Origin: Acetobacteraceae bacterium
GTDB taxonomy: Bacteria > Pseudomonadota > Alphaproteobacteria > Zavarziniales > Zavarziniaceae
Length of the DNA: 29,402 bases
Direction: 5' to 3'
Assembly (NCBI GenBank): GCA_947379865.1
Contig: CANCOY010000044.1
Location: forward strand, 1 to 29,402
The notes under the pieces are model-generated. The model was not told the DNA's origin. It worked only from the letters and a program-made list of their open reading frames with translations, and did not search any database. Each line of letters opens with the position of its first letter. Positions within the stretch are counted from its first letter, which is position 1. The translations under genes were made by a program, and so were the position numbers. Positions 1 through 7,841 of the stretch are shown here, one piece after another.

Positions 1-1364
1 TCCTCGGCGTTCCAGTTGATCTGCGGCTCTTCGTTACGCATGGAAACCGTCAGGTAACGACCGGACTGCAGGTCGTAGTACATCTCGGCTGCGTTGTAGC
101 AGAACGGGATTTCGTACCAGTTGACGATCGGGCCTTCCTGGGCGCGCCAGAAATCGCCACGCGTGTCGTAGAGGTCGATATAGGCAAAACGCCAGGTGTC
201 CTCGTCCTGATAGAACGTGCGACGTGAGTAGATGTGGCGGAAGCCTTCGCGCAGCTTGGCTTCGGTCACACGCACGCGGTGCAGTTCGTAACGCAGGACG
301 TCGGGGTTCACATGGCCCGGCTTCACCAGGTCGGCATATTTGTGGGCCGACGACTGGAACTCATAGGCGTTATAGGCGATGTACTTTTCGGCCTTGCCCA
401 TGGACTCCCAGCTGTAGCGGTCCGGCGCGCCGTTCATCATGTCGAACTGGTCGGTTGAACCGAGACCGTCGCCGTTGAAGATCGGGTTGTCGTAGGCGAC
501 CTGCGGAGCGCGAAGAACGCGACGCGTGCCGGGGTTGTACTGCCAGGCCTGACGGGCGCCATCGAGCTGATCGATGGTCTCGTACACGAGCAGCACGGAA
601 CCGGCCAGACGGGCGGGCTCGGTCGTGACGTTCAGGTAGGTCACCCAGATGTTGTTCAGCTGCTCCATCTGCGTCACGTCGCCGATGGCGCGAAGCCCCG
701 GGCCGGACCAGTGAAGGATGCCCTCGTCCTGGCTGCGGATGACGAAGTAATCGCCATTGCGCTGCACGGAGGCATTGGCCTGGGCGCGGCGGAACTTGAA
801 GTTACGCGGCGTCAGACGATGGTTCCAGTAGTTCTGAACACCGGCGACCTTGGGGTCCTTGTCGGTGATCGGGAACGGAACCGACAGGATGGCGCCGGAG
901 ATGCCGTTGCCGTCATGGATCAGTTCGGAGTTCAGGCCGTTGACCTTGGTGGCGTTGGCCATCTTCTCGGTGATGTTGCACGACCGGCGGGACTGATAGA
1001 CGTCCATGCGGTAGGTCGAATAGGCCTTGAGGACCTGCTTCTGACCTTCCGTCAGCTTGTCGGCGTACTGGGCCATGTTCCCGGCGTTGATCGAGAACAG
1101 GACCTTGTCGTCCTTGAACGGATTGATGTGGCTCATGCCCGGGGTGTAACCCGCGGGCGGGGCCTTCAGACCACCGTCATAGGCCGGGATCGAGCCGTCC
1201 TTGTTGCCAGCAACCTCACCCCCCAGCGGGGTCAGGTCCTTGCCAAGCCGGTCGACTTCGGCCTGCGACACCTTGGCCTGAGCGGCCAGGGGCAGACCTG
1301 CGAGGAATGCCGCAGCGGCGACCCCAAGCGAAAGCCGACCCCATCCAGACTGTCTACGTAACAT
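1..1364 (-). CDS. DUF1329 domain-containing secreted protein (3' end cut by window edge)
   Basis: The minus frame is open from an ATG at 1364 to the window edge, giving about 454 codons. A strong Shine-Dalgarno (AGGAGGGG, roughly 1370-1377) lies 5-6 bases upstream. The N-terminus is a clear Sec signal peptide: a basic start (MLRRQSGWGR), then a hydrophobic Ala/Leu core ending at LAAQA, with cleavage predicted before KVSQAEVDRLG. The mature part begins with the DUF1329 pattern (RLGKDLTPLGGEVAGNKDGSIPAY, split here only by wording), and the last visible residues, RYLTVSMRNEEPQINW, match the C-terminal region of that family. Family members are about 450-460 residues, so only a short tail should be missing. 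These are outer-membrane or periplasmic proteins, often found beside DUF1302 proteins and lipid or hydrocarbon metabolism genes. The molecular role is unknown. The neighbour beyond position 1 cannot be seen. Confidence 0.88.
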   Translation of the reverse strand, partial: MLRRQSGWGRLSLGVAAAAFLAGLPLAAQAKVSQAEVDRLGKDLTPLGGEVAGNKDGSIPAYDGGLKAPPAGYTPGMSHINPFKDDKVLFSINAGNMAQYADKLTEGQKQVLKAYSTYRMDVYQSRRSCNITEKMANATKVNGLNSELIHDGNGISGAILSVPFPITDKDPKVAGVQNYWNHRLTPRNFKFRRAQANASVQRNGDYFVIRSQDEGILHWSGPGLRAIGDVTQMEQLNNIWVTYLNVTTEPARLAGSVLLVYETIDQLDGARQAWQYNPGTRRVLRAPQVAYDNPIFNGDGLGSTDQFDMMNGAPDRYSWESMGKAEKYIAYNAYEFQSSAHKYADLVKPGHVNPDVLRYELHRVRVTEAKLREGFRHIYSRRTFYQDEDTWRFAYIDLYDTRGDFWRAQEGPIVNWYEIPFCYNAAEMYYDLQSGRYLTVSMRNEEPQINWNAE

Positions 1365-1545
1365 CAAATCCCCTCCTGTTTGTCTTTCAGGACACATGGC
1401 CGCAGGCCCTTGGGGCACGCGGTCCGTTTCTCCCAAATACAACGAAACGTACTTGATGAGTTTGGGGTTTTCCACCAGCTTTTTGCAGGCCTGCGGTCGC
1501 ATGATCCCACCACAGGCTGCCGAATGCGGCTCTGTCCCAAGGCGG

Positions 1546-1574
1546 TTGCCGGCTGTGTCACCGCAGGGTATCGT
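1546..1574 (+). promoter_or_regulatory. Probable sigma-70-type promoter of the leuA leader
   Basis: A -35-like TTGCCG (1546-1551) and a -10-like TATCGT (1569-1574) are separated by exactly 17 bases; each hexamer matches consensus at four of six positions. Transcription would start near 1581, which is the A of the leader-peptide ATG, giving a leaderless leader mRNA. That arrangement is known for the trp attenuator of Sinorhizobium meliloti. Found by eye, with no score calculated. Confidence 0.4.
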
Positions 1575-1580
1575 TGTGCC

Positions 1581-1634
1581 ATGATCGAGCCCCGCGCCTG
1601 CGTACTGCTTCGACTTACCCGCCCGGTCCAGTAG
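1581..1634 (+). CDS. Putative leucine leader peptide, 17 residues (MIEPRACVLLRLTRPVQ)
   Basis: This short frame runs from ATG 1581 to TAG 1632-1634, about 100 bases before leuA. It carries three Leu codons in a VLLRL cluster (CTG 1605, CTT 1608, CTT 1614). There is no Shine-Dalgarno, but the promoter at 1546-1574 would start the transcript on the AUG itself. The stop codon lies in the loop and first base of a perfect hairpin (1623-1629 with 1634-1640), and the Leu codons lie in the 5' strand of its extension. Stalling at these codons would therefore open the helix, as in classical amino-acid attenuation. leuA leaders controlled by attenuation are known in Proteobacteria. That this peptide is translated is inferred from position and codon content. 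Confidence 0.45.
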   Translation: MIEPRACVLLRLTRPVQ

Positions 1635-1733
1635 GACCGGCGAAGCCCGCCGCGTTGGCGGCGGCGGATCCCCCAAAGCCCTGCTTTCCGGCCCAACTTT
1701 CCTTTCTGGGCCGACCGACATCCGGAGCGCTCC
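1608..1733 (+). promoter_or_regulatory. Candidate leuA attenuator with mutually exclusive hairpins
   Basis: Four pairings can be drawn by hand. Helix 1:2 is CTTCG (1608-1612) plus CCGGTCC (1623-1629) against GGACCGG (1634-1640) plus CGAAG (1641-1645), 12 pairs with one bulge over the Leu codons. A GC-rich hairpin pairs 1647-1653 with 1658-1664 around a GTTG loop. Helix 3:4 pairs 1689-1695 (CGGCCCA) with 1707-1713 (TGGGCCG). The alternative helix 2:3 pairs 1637-1646 with 1683-1691 and excludes both 1:2 and 3:4. No T-run follows helix 3:4, so it may act with Rho or on translation. The leuA Shine-Dalgarno (GGAG, 1724-1727) lies inside a perfect palindrome, GGAGCGCTCC (1724-1733), directly abutting the start codon. 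Confidence 0.45.
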
Positions 1734-3410
1734 ATGCGCAAGCTGCCGATTCAGAAGTATCGCCCTTTCCCGCCCATTGATCTGCCAGATCGCCAATGGC
1801 CCAGCCGCGTCATTGCCAAGGCGCCGATCTGGTGCAGCGTCGACCTGCGCGACGGCAACCAGGCCCTGGTCGAGCCCATGGGCCGCGAGCGCAAGCTGCG
1901 CTTCTTCCACCATCTGCTTGAACTTGGCTTTACCGAGATCGAGGTGGGCTTTCCTGCGGCCTCGGATACAGACTTCGACTTCTGCCGCCACATCATCGAC
2001 AAGGGCCTGATCCCTGATGGCGTCGCCATCCAGGTCCTGACCCAGGCCCGTCCGGAATTGATCGAGCGGACGTTCGAGGCGATTGCCGGTGCCCGCAAGG
2101 CCATCGTCCACCTCTATAACTCAACCTCCACGCTGCAGCGCCGGGTGGTTTTCAACCTCGACCGCGAGGGTGTTCGCAAGATTGCGGTGGATGGCGCCGT
2201 CCTTGTCCATCAGCTTGCCGCCAAGGCGCGCGCCGCAGGTACCGACGTGCGCTATGAGTATTCGCCGGAAAGCTTCACCGGGACCGAGCTCGACTATGCG
2301 CTCGATGTCTGTCACGCGGTGATGGATGTCTGGCAGCCAACGGTCGAACGGCCGGTGATCTTCAATCTGCCGGCAACGGTGGAGATGGCGTCGCCCAATG
2401 TCTATGCCGATCAGATCGAATGGATGGACCGCCACTTCAAGCAGCGCGACCGTATTGTCCTGAGCCTGCATCCCCACAACGACCGGGGAACGGGTGTTGG
2501 TGCCGCCGAGCTTGGCCTGCTGGCGGGTGCAGACCGGATCGAGGGCACCCTGTTCGGCAATGGCGAGCGCACGGGCAATGTTGATATCGTCACCCTGGCC
2601 CTGAACATGTTCAGCCAGGGCGTGGACCCGATGCTTGGTTTCACCGACATCAACAAGACGATGGAAATCGCCGAATACTGCAACCGCCTGCCGGTGCACC
2701 CCCGCCATCCCTATGCGGGCGAACTGGTTTTCACGGCCTTTTCAGGGTCGCATCAGGACGCCATCAAGAAGGGCATGGCGGCCCGCGAACAGCGCAATGA
2801 CCCGGTCTGGGAAGTGCCCTATCTGCCCATCGATCCGCAGGACGTTGGCCGGTCTTATGAGGCGATCATCCGGGTCAACAGCCAGTCGGGCAAGGGCGGC
2901 GTCGCCTATATCATGGAAGCCGATCACGGCCTGAAGCTGCCCCGCGGCCTGCAGGTCGAGTTCAGCCAGTCCGTGCAGGAAATCGCCGACAAGACGGAAG
3001 CGGAAGTCACCGCCGACCGCATCTGGGAGCGCTTCCAGATCGAGTATCTCGAACGCAAGGGGCCGCTGAACCTCGACAGCTATCGTCTGCTCTATGCCGA
3101 AACCCTGAACGACAGCCTGACCTGCCGGGCGGAGGTTACCTGGAAGGGCGTGAAGCACACGCTGGAAGGCCGGGGTACGGGCCCCATCGACGCCTTCGTG
3201 CATGCCCTCACCGATGGCCTGGGTCTTGGCTTCACGTTCCTTGATTACAGCGAACATGCCATCGGCCACGGCTCCGAGGCCAAGGCGGTCTGCTTCATTG
3301 AAATGGCGGGCGATGCCGGGCGTAACACCTTCGGTGTCGGCATCGATACGAACACCACCACGGCAGCGCTTGAAGCGGTGGTCAGTGCTGTAAACCGTCT
3401 GGCCATCTAG
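1734..3410 (+). CDS. leuA: 2-isopropylmalate synthase (long-type LeuA)
   Basis: LeuA condenses acetyl-CoA with 2-ketoisovalerate to give 2-isopropylmalate, the first committed step of leucine synthesis, in the cytoplasm. The 558-residue protein has the DRE-TIM metallolyase barrel: DLRDGNQ (37-43, metal and catalytic residues), HPHND (246-250, metal-binding histidines) and GNGERTGN (275-282). A C-terminal LeuA regulatory domain (about 410-555) normally binds leucine for feedback inhibition. The N-terminal motif PIQKYRPFPPIDLPDRQWP and the length mark the long LeuA type, as in Mycobacterium, rather than the 510-520-residue enterobacterial type. The start is ATG 1734 with GGAG six bases upstream. 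The gene stands alone, convergent with the next gene, and is probably controlled by the upstream leader. Confidence 0.97.
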   Translation: MRKLPIQKYRPFPPIDLPDRQWPSRVIAKAPIWCSVDLRDGNQALVEPMGRERKLRFFHHLLELGFTEIEVGFPAASDTDFDFCRHIIDKGLIPDGVAIQVLTQARPELIERTFEAIAGARKAIVHLYNSTSTLQRRVVFNLDREGVRKIAVDGAVLVHQLAAKARAAGTDVRYEYSPESFTGTELDYALDVCHAVMDVWQPTVERPVIFNLPATVEMASPNVYADQIEWMDRHFKQRDRIVLSLHPHNDRGTGVGAAELGLLAGADRIEGTLFGNGERTGNVDIVTLALNMFSQGVDPMLGFTDINKTMEIAEYCNRLPVHPRHPYAGELVFTAFSGSHQDAIKKGMAAREQRNDPVWEVPYLPIDPQDVGRSYEAIIRVNSQSGKGGVAYIMEADHGLKLPRGLQVEFSQSVQEIADKTEAEVTADRIWERFQIEYLERKGPLNLDSYRLLYAETLNDSLTCRAEVTWKGVKHTLEGRGTGPIDAFVHALTDGLGLGFTFLDYSEHAIGHGSEAKAVCFIEMAGDAGRNTFGVGIDTNTTTAALEAVVSAVNRLAI

Positions 3411-3426
3411 GCCGGATCAAACCCCG

Positions 3427-3453
3427 CCGGGATGCAGCAGTGCTGCATCCCGG
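3427..3453. terminator. Bidirectional hairpin between convergent genes
   Basis: This is a perfect 12-base-pair inverted repeat, CCGGGATGCAGC (3427-3438) and GCTGCATCCCGG (3442-3453), with a 3-base loop. It begins 16 bases after the leuA stop and sits 28 bases from the stop of the opposing acyl-CoA dehydrogenase gene. No T-run follows on either strand, so it may not be a textbook intrinsic terminator, but position and perfect stem suggest shared termination or 3'-end protection. Confidence 0.65.
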
Positions 3454-3480
3454 TTGGATCCTGATTTCTGCAAGGCCGGT

Positions 3481-4773
3481 TCAGACTTCGGCGGCAACCA
3501 TGTCCAGCAGATCGCCATATTTCTCCAGTGCCTGCTCGCGCTGACGGGGCAGGTGATAGCTGGGGAACAGGTCGGTGGTCGGGCGATAGTCGCCCAGAAC
3601 CTGCTTGGCGACCGTGATCTTGTGAACCTCGGTCGGGCCATCGGCCAGGCCCATCACGAAGGCTGAGGTGATCTGCCCCATGAAGGGCATTTCAGCCGAC
3701 ACGCCGAGCGAGCCGTGAATGTGCAGCGCGCGCGAAGCGATGTCGTTCAGCACCTTGGGCATCGCAGCCTTCACCGCCGCAATGTCCTTGCGGACCCGGC
3801 GATAGTCCTTGTACTCGTCGATCAGCCAGGCGGTGCGCAGCACCAGCAGTCGGAACTGCTCAAGTTCGATCCAGCTGTCGGCGATCTTTTCCTGCACCAT
3901 CTGCTTGTCGGCCAGACGCTGGCCCTGGGTGAAGCGCGAGAGCGCGCGCTCGCACATCATGTCAAAGGCCTTGCGGGATTCGCCAATGGTGCGCATGGCA
4001 TGGTGGATGCGCCCGCCGCCAAGACGGGTCTGGGCCACCACAAAGGCATCGCCCTGGCCGCCCAGCATGTGGTCGAGGGGCACCTTTACATTGGTGTAGC
4101 GGATATAGGCGTGGCTGGCCTCGCGCTCCCCGCCAAACCCCACGTCGCGCAGGATCTCGATCCCCGGCGTGGAGGACGGCACGATGAACATGGACATGCG
4201 GCGATAGGGCGTGGCGTCGGGATCGGTGATCGCCATGACGATCAGAAAATCGGCCCAGCGTGCGTTGGACGAGAACCATTTCTCGCCGTTGATCACCCAT
4301 TCATTTCCCTGCTGCACCGCCGTGGTGGTGAAGATCAGCGGATCGGCGCCGCCCTGCGGCTCGGTCATGGAGAAGCACGAGACGATCTCGTTCTCGAGCA
4401 GCGGCTTCAGGAAGCGCTCTTTCTGGGCCGGCGTGCCATAATGGGCCAGGATCTCGCCATTGCCCGTGTCCGGGGCCTGGCAGCCAAAGACCACCGAGGC
4501 AAAGCGGGACCGACCCAGGATCTCGTTCATCAGGGCCAGCTTCACCTGCCCATAGCCCTGGCCGCCCAGTTCCGGGCCAAGGTGGCAGGCCCACAGGCCC
4601 TCTGCCTTCACCCGTGCCTGCAACGGGCGCACCAGCTTGATGTTGCGCGGATTGCGCACGTCATAGGGGCTGCCCAGCACATGGTCGAGCGGCTCAACCT
4701 CGGTGCGCACGAACTGGTCGATCCAGTCGAGCTTTTGCTGGAATGCGGGTTCGGTCTTGAAGTCCCAGGCCAT
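3481..4773 (-). CDS. Acyl-CoA dehydrogenase family protein (ACAD10/11-like)
   Basis: This FAD-dependent cytoplasmic enzyme would introduce the alpha-beta double bond into an acyl-CoA. The 430-residue protein has the three-domain acyl-CoA dehydrogenase layout: helical N-terminal domain (1-130), a beta domain with SMTEP (135-139) and INGEKWFSSNA (161-171) that contact flavin and substrate, and a helical C-terminal domain with HGSLGVSAEMPF (353-364) and GLADGPTEVHK (375-385). The ADGPTEVH segment and the N-terminal LDHV region resemble the ACAD10/11 group, which acts on long or modified acyl chains; the exact substrate is unknown. ATG 4773 is preceded by GGAGGA. It lies 27 bases after the acyl-CoA synthetase gene on the same strand, so ligase then dehydrogenase form a probable two-gene operon. 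Confidence 0.9.
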   Translation of the reverse strand: MAWDFKTEPAFQQKLDWIDQFVRTEVEPLDHVLGSPYDVRNPRNIKLVRPLQARVKAEGLWACHLGPELGGQGYGQVKLALMNEILGRSRFASVVFGCQAPDTGNGEILAHYGTPAQKERFLKPLLENEIVSCFSMTEPQGGADPLIFTTTAVQQGNEWVINGEKWFSSNARWADFLIVMAITDPDATPYRRMSMFIVPSSTPGIEILRDVGFGGEREASHAYIRYTNVKVPLDHMLGGQGDAFVVAQTRLGGGRIHHAMRTIGESRKAFDMMCERALSRFTQGQRLADKQMVQEKIADSWIELEQFRLLVLRTAWLIDEYKDYRRVRKDIAAVKAAMPKVLNDIASRALHIHGSLGVSAEMPFMGQITSAFVMGLADGPTEVHKITVAKQVLGDYRPTTDLFPSYHLPRQREQALEKYGDLLDMVAAEV

Positions 4774-4800
4774 GATGTTCCTCCGGTAAGTGTGCTTGTT

Positions 4801-6387
4801 TTACGGGGTTCTGCTTTCGGGCCAATAGGGTGCCCGCAATTCACGTTTCAGAATCTTGCCGATGGTGCTGCGTGGCAGGTCGGGGCGCAGCTCAACCGCG
4901 CTGATGCGCTGTGTCTTGCCAAGGCGCCCGTTGGCCCACAGCCGCAGGTCGGCCGGATCGGGGGCGGTGCCGGGTTTTGCCACCACCAGGGCGAGCGGCG
5001 TCTCTCCCCATTCGGCTGAGGGCACGCCAATGACGGCCACGTCGAGGACGTCGGGATGGCTGGCCATGACGACCTCAAGGTCGGCAGCGTAGATGTTGAA
5101 GCCGCCGGAGATGATCATGTCCTTCTTGCGGTCGAGCAGGGTCAGGAAGCCATCTTCGTCAAAGCGCCCCATGTCGCCCGAGCGGAAGAAGACACGGCCG
5201 CCCTCATCATACCAGAGCATGGCGTCGGTGGCGTCGTCGCGGCGATGGTAGCCCGACATCATGGCCAGACTGCGCCCGACCACTTCGCCAATCTCGCCGA
5301 CTGGCAGGACCCGGCCATCCTCGGACAGGATGCGGATCTCAACCCCCAGGCCCGGCTTGCCCACGGTGTGCAACTTGTCGGGATGCTCATGGGCAAACAG
5401 GCGGGTGGAGCCACCGCCTTCCGTCAGCCCGTAGTTCTCGACGAGGCCGCCTGGCCAGCGCTTGAGAATCTGCTGCTTCACCTGGGCGTGCAGGGGTGCG
5501 CTGGTGGACAGCTTCATCTCGAAGTCGGAAAGGTCGGTCTGGTCAAAATCCGGATGGGCCAACAGGCGCTCGTACTGCACGGGCACCAGCATGGTGATAT
5601 TGGCCCGGGTGCTGGCGGCCAGCGCCAGATAACCACCTGCATCAAACTTGGGCATGATCACCGTCAGGCCACCGGTGGCGAGACTGGGCAGCAGGGCCAC
5701 AAGGGTGGTGTTCGAATAGAGCGGGGTTGCCAGCAGGGTAACGGCGCCGGCCCGGAACCCGAATGTCTTGAAGCCCTCGATCCGCAGATGGCGGAAGCCA
5801 TGGCTGTGGACAATGCCCTTGGGCACGCCCGTCGTGCCGCTGGAATAGATGATGTTGAAATCGTCGCCTGGGCTGATGGTCACGGGGTTGGGCTGTGCCG
5901 GCGCCGCTGCCAGCCAATCCTCGTAGTTCCGCCAGGATGGATCTGTGAAATCAAGCCCTAGCCAGTTGGCGGCGGGAACACCTGTAAGCCCGGCCCGCAA
6001 AGGCGCCAACAGCTCGTGTTGGCCGTGGTCTGCCAGCACAACCCGTGCCCCGCTGTCGTCGATCATGCGCGACAGCGTCTCGCCCGACGCCATGTTGGAC
6101 AGCGGCACCGCGCAGGCACCGGCCCGCAAGGTTCCCAGAAAGGCTTCCACATACGCGATGGAGGGGCGAGCCAGCATGGCAACCTTGTCGCCACGCCCGA
6201 TGCCCAGCCCCTGCAGGGCCGCCGCCACGCGATCAACCCGTTTATCGAGCATACGCCAGTTCTGCACTTCCTCGCCGCAACGCAGCGCCGCTGCATCGGG
6301 CCGTGTCTGTGCGTGGTCGGCAAGCAGGGACGGCAGGTCGCGGAAGGTTTCTGCGGCCGCTTCTTCGGAAACAGTGATCCTTGTCAT
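4801..6387 (-). CDS. Class I adenylate-forming acyl-CoA synthetase (AMP-binding family)
   Basis: This enzyme would activate a carboxylic acid through an acyl-adenylate and transfer it to CoA, supplying the dehydrogenase encoded next. The 528-residue protein has all core motifs: the P-loop YSSGTTGVPKG (181-191), YGLTEG (319-324), SGDMG (403-407) with the adenosine-binding Asp, the hinge DRKKDMIISGG (419-429), and the C-terminal catalytic lysine in STIGKILKREL (Lys511). Length and motif order match medium- or long-chain fatty-acid or aryl-acid ligases; the acid bound cannot be told from sequence. ATG 6387 is the natural start. It is first in a minus-strand pair and is transcribed divergently from the LLM monooxygenase, sharing a 185-base control region. 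Confidence 0.93.
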   Translation of the reverse strand: MTRITVSEEAAAETFRDLPSLLADHAQTRPDAAALRCGEEVQNWRMLDKRVDRVAAALQGLGIGRGDKVAMLARPSIAYVEAFLGTLRAGACAVPLSNMASGETLSRMIDDSGARVVLADHGQHELLAPLRAGLTGVPAANWLGLDFTDPSWRNYEDWLAAAPAQPNPVTISPGDDFNIIYSSGTTGVPKGIVHSHGFRHLRIEGFKTFGFRAGAVTLLATPLYSNTTLVALLPSLATGGLTVIMPKFDAGGYLALAASTRANITMLVPVQYERLLAHPDFDQTDLSDFEMKLSTSAPLHAQVKQQILKRWPGGLVENYGLTEGGGSTRLFAHEHPDKLHTVGKPGLGVEIRILSEDGRVLPVGEIGEVVGRSLAMMSGYHRRDDATDAMLWYDEGGRVFFRSGDMGRFDEDGFLTLLDRKKDMIISGGFNIYAADLEVVMASHPDVLDVAVIGVPSAEWGETPLALVVAKPGTAPDPADLRLWANGRLGKTQRISAVELRPDLPRSTIGKILKRELRAPYWPESRTP

Positions 6388-6572
6388 GCTGCAGGCTCCG
6401 GAGCGGGGGAGGGTCGTTTATCGGCCAAAGGCCGGGGGCATACAAGCTGCGGCCCATGGATCGTGTGCATACCACTTGGCGCGCACTGAAATTTGCGCTC
6501 ATGATAATGGGCCTTAAGCGTCCGTAAGTGACGCAAACCAAGGCGGGAGAGAAACCATCGGGAGGACTGCAG
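6388..6572. promoter_or_regulatory. Divergent control region between acyl-CoA synthetase and LLM oxygenase
   Basis: These 185 bases must hold promoters for both directions. A -10-like GATAAT (6503-6508) is seen on the plus strand but has no convincing -35 at the right distance. A short inverted repeat GCGCA-N8-TGCGC (6481-6498 region) and a small hairpin CGGCC-AAA-GGCCG (6422-6434) are possible operator or leader elements, both weak. The LLM start is fixed by GGAGGA at 6561-6566. Confidence 0.3.
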
Positions 6573-7841
6573 ATGAAGTTTACCTGGTTCCACCTCATGC
6601 CCTGGCCAAATCTGGCCGAGGATTTCCGTCACGAGCACAGGTCGGTCTGGGTCGATTTGCCCAATTCGGTCTTTGATCCGGCCCGCGGGCACGAGGTCTA
6701 TAACGAATACCTCGACCAGCTCGAATATGCCGAGCAGCTGGGCTTTGATGGTATTGGCTGCAACGAGCATCATTCGAATGGCTATGGCCTGATGCCGTCG
6801 CCCAACCTTATTGCCGCCACGCTGACCCGCCGCACCTCAAAGGCCGCCATCGTCGTTCTTGGCAATTCGATTGCCCTCTACAACCCGCCGATCCGCGTTG
6901 CGGAAGAATTCGCCATGCTGGACTGCATGTCTGGTGGGCGCCTTGTGGCCGGGTTCCCGGTGGGCACCTCCATGGACACCAACTATGCCTATGGCACCGT
7001 GCCGGCGCTGACTCGCGAGAAATATGCCGAGGCCCATGAGCTGATCATCAAGGCCTGGACCGAGCGCGAGCCCTTTGCCTTCAACGGCCGCTATACCAAG
7101 CTGCGCTACGTCAACTGCTGGCCCCGTCCGGTGCAGAGCCCGAGGCCGCCGGTGTTCATTCCCGGCGGTGGCTCGGTCGAGACCTACGATTTCTGTCTCG
7201 AGAATGACTATAACTATTCCTATCTCAGCTACACCGGCTACCTCCGGGCCAAGCTGCTGATGGACGGCTACTGGGAGCGCGTTTCCGAACGCAACAAGGA
7301 CGACAGCCCCTACCGGGCTGGCTTTGCCCAGGTGATCTGCGTGGGCGAGACCGATGAAGAGGCCGAACGCCTCTATGCAGAGCATGTCAGCTATTTCTAC
7401 AACCGCTGCCTGCATATCTATCCGGGTTTTGCTGATGCGCCTGGCTATCGCACGGTCAAGACGATCAAGGCCGGCGCCCTCTCGCAGATGACCCGCACCG
7501 CCAGCGAAGCCATTGGCTATATGAGCTGGAAGGAACTGGTTGACGACCGCTACATAATCGCCGGCAGCCCCGAGACGGTGCGCCAGCAGATGGAAGAGCT
7601 GATCAAGACCCTGCGCGTGGGTCATATCTTCTGCCTCATGCAGATCGGCAACATGCCGGCCGAGAAGGTGAAGCATTCCAGCCGTCTCTTTGCCGAGAAG
7701 GTCATGCCGCACCTCAAGAACATCTGGGGCGAGGACTCCCATGATGACCGCTTCTGGATCCACCCGCTTGAAGAGCGTGCGGTGCCAGCTCCCATTCCGG
7801 TTGCCGCCACGGCCGCACGCCCAGCCATGGTGGCCGAGTGA
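6573..7841 (+). CDS. LLM-class (luciferase-like) flavin-dependent monooxygenase
   Basis: The protein belongs to the bacterial luciferase-like TIM-barrel family, which uses reduced FMN or F420 to oxidise small organic molecules, often by Baeyer-Villiger-type or aldehyde oxidation. From ATG 6573 it has 422 residues; GGAGGA lies 6 bases upstream, which favours this start over one 15 codons earlier. Family features are the N-terminal FTWFHLMPWPNL strand, the CNEHHSNGYG segment (63-72) and the EEFAMLDCMSGGRLVAGFPVG signature (111-131 region). The catalytic family is clear, the substrate is not. A flavin reductase is not encoded nearby. The stop overlaps the start of the following hydrolase by one base (TGATG), so the two are probably made in equal amounts. 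Confidence 0.92.
   Translation: MKFTWFHLMPWPNLAEDFRHEHRSVWVDLPNSVFDPARGHEVYNEYLDQLEYAEQLGFDGIGCNEHHSNGYGLMPSPNLIAATLTRRTSKAAIVVLGNSIALYNPPIRVAEEFAMLDCMSGGRLVAGFPVGTSMDTNYAYGTVPALTREKYAEAHELIIKAWTEREPFAFNGRYTKLRYVNCWPRPVQSPRPPVFIPGGGSVETYDFCLENDYNYSYLSYTGYLRAKLLMDGYWERVSERNKDDSPYRAGFAQVICVGETDEEAERLYAEHVSYFYNRCLHIYPGFADAPGYRTVKTIKAGALSQMTRTASEAIGYMSWKELVDDRYIIAGSPETVRQQMEELIKTLRVGHIFCLMQIGNMPAEKVKHSSRLFAEKVMPHLKNIWGEDSHDDRFWIHPLEERAVPAPIPVAATAARPAMVAE

Noticed and set aside
3715..5019. 434-codon open frame on the plus strand
   Set aside because: It lies antisense to the acyl-CoA dehydrogenase and ligase genes, matches no family and is a by-product of high-GC codon use.
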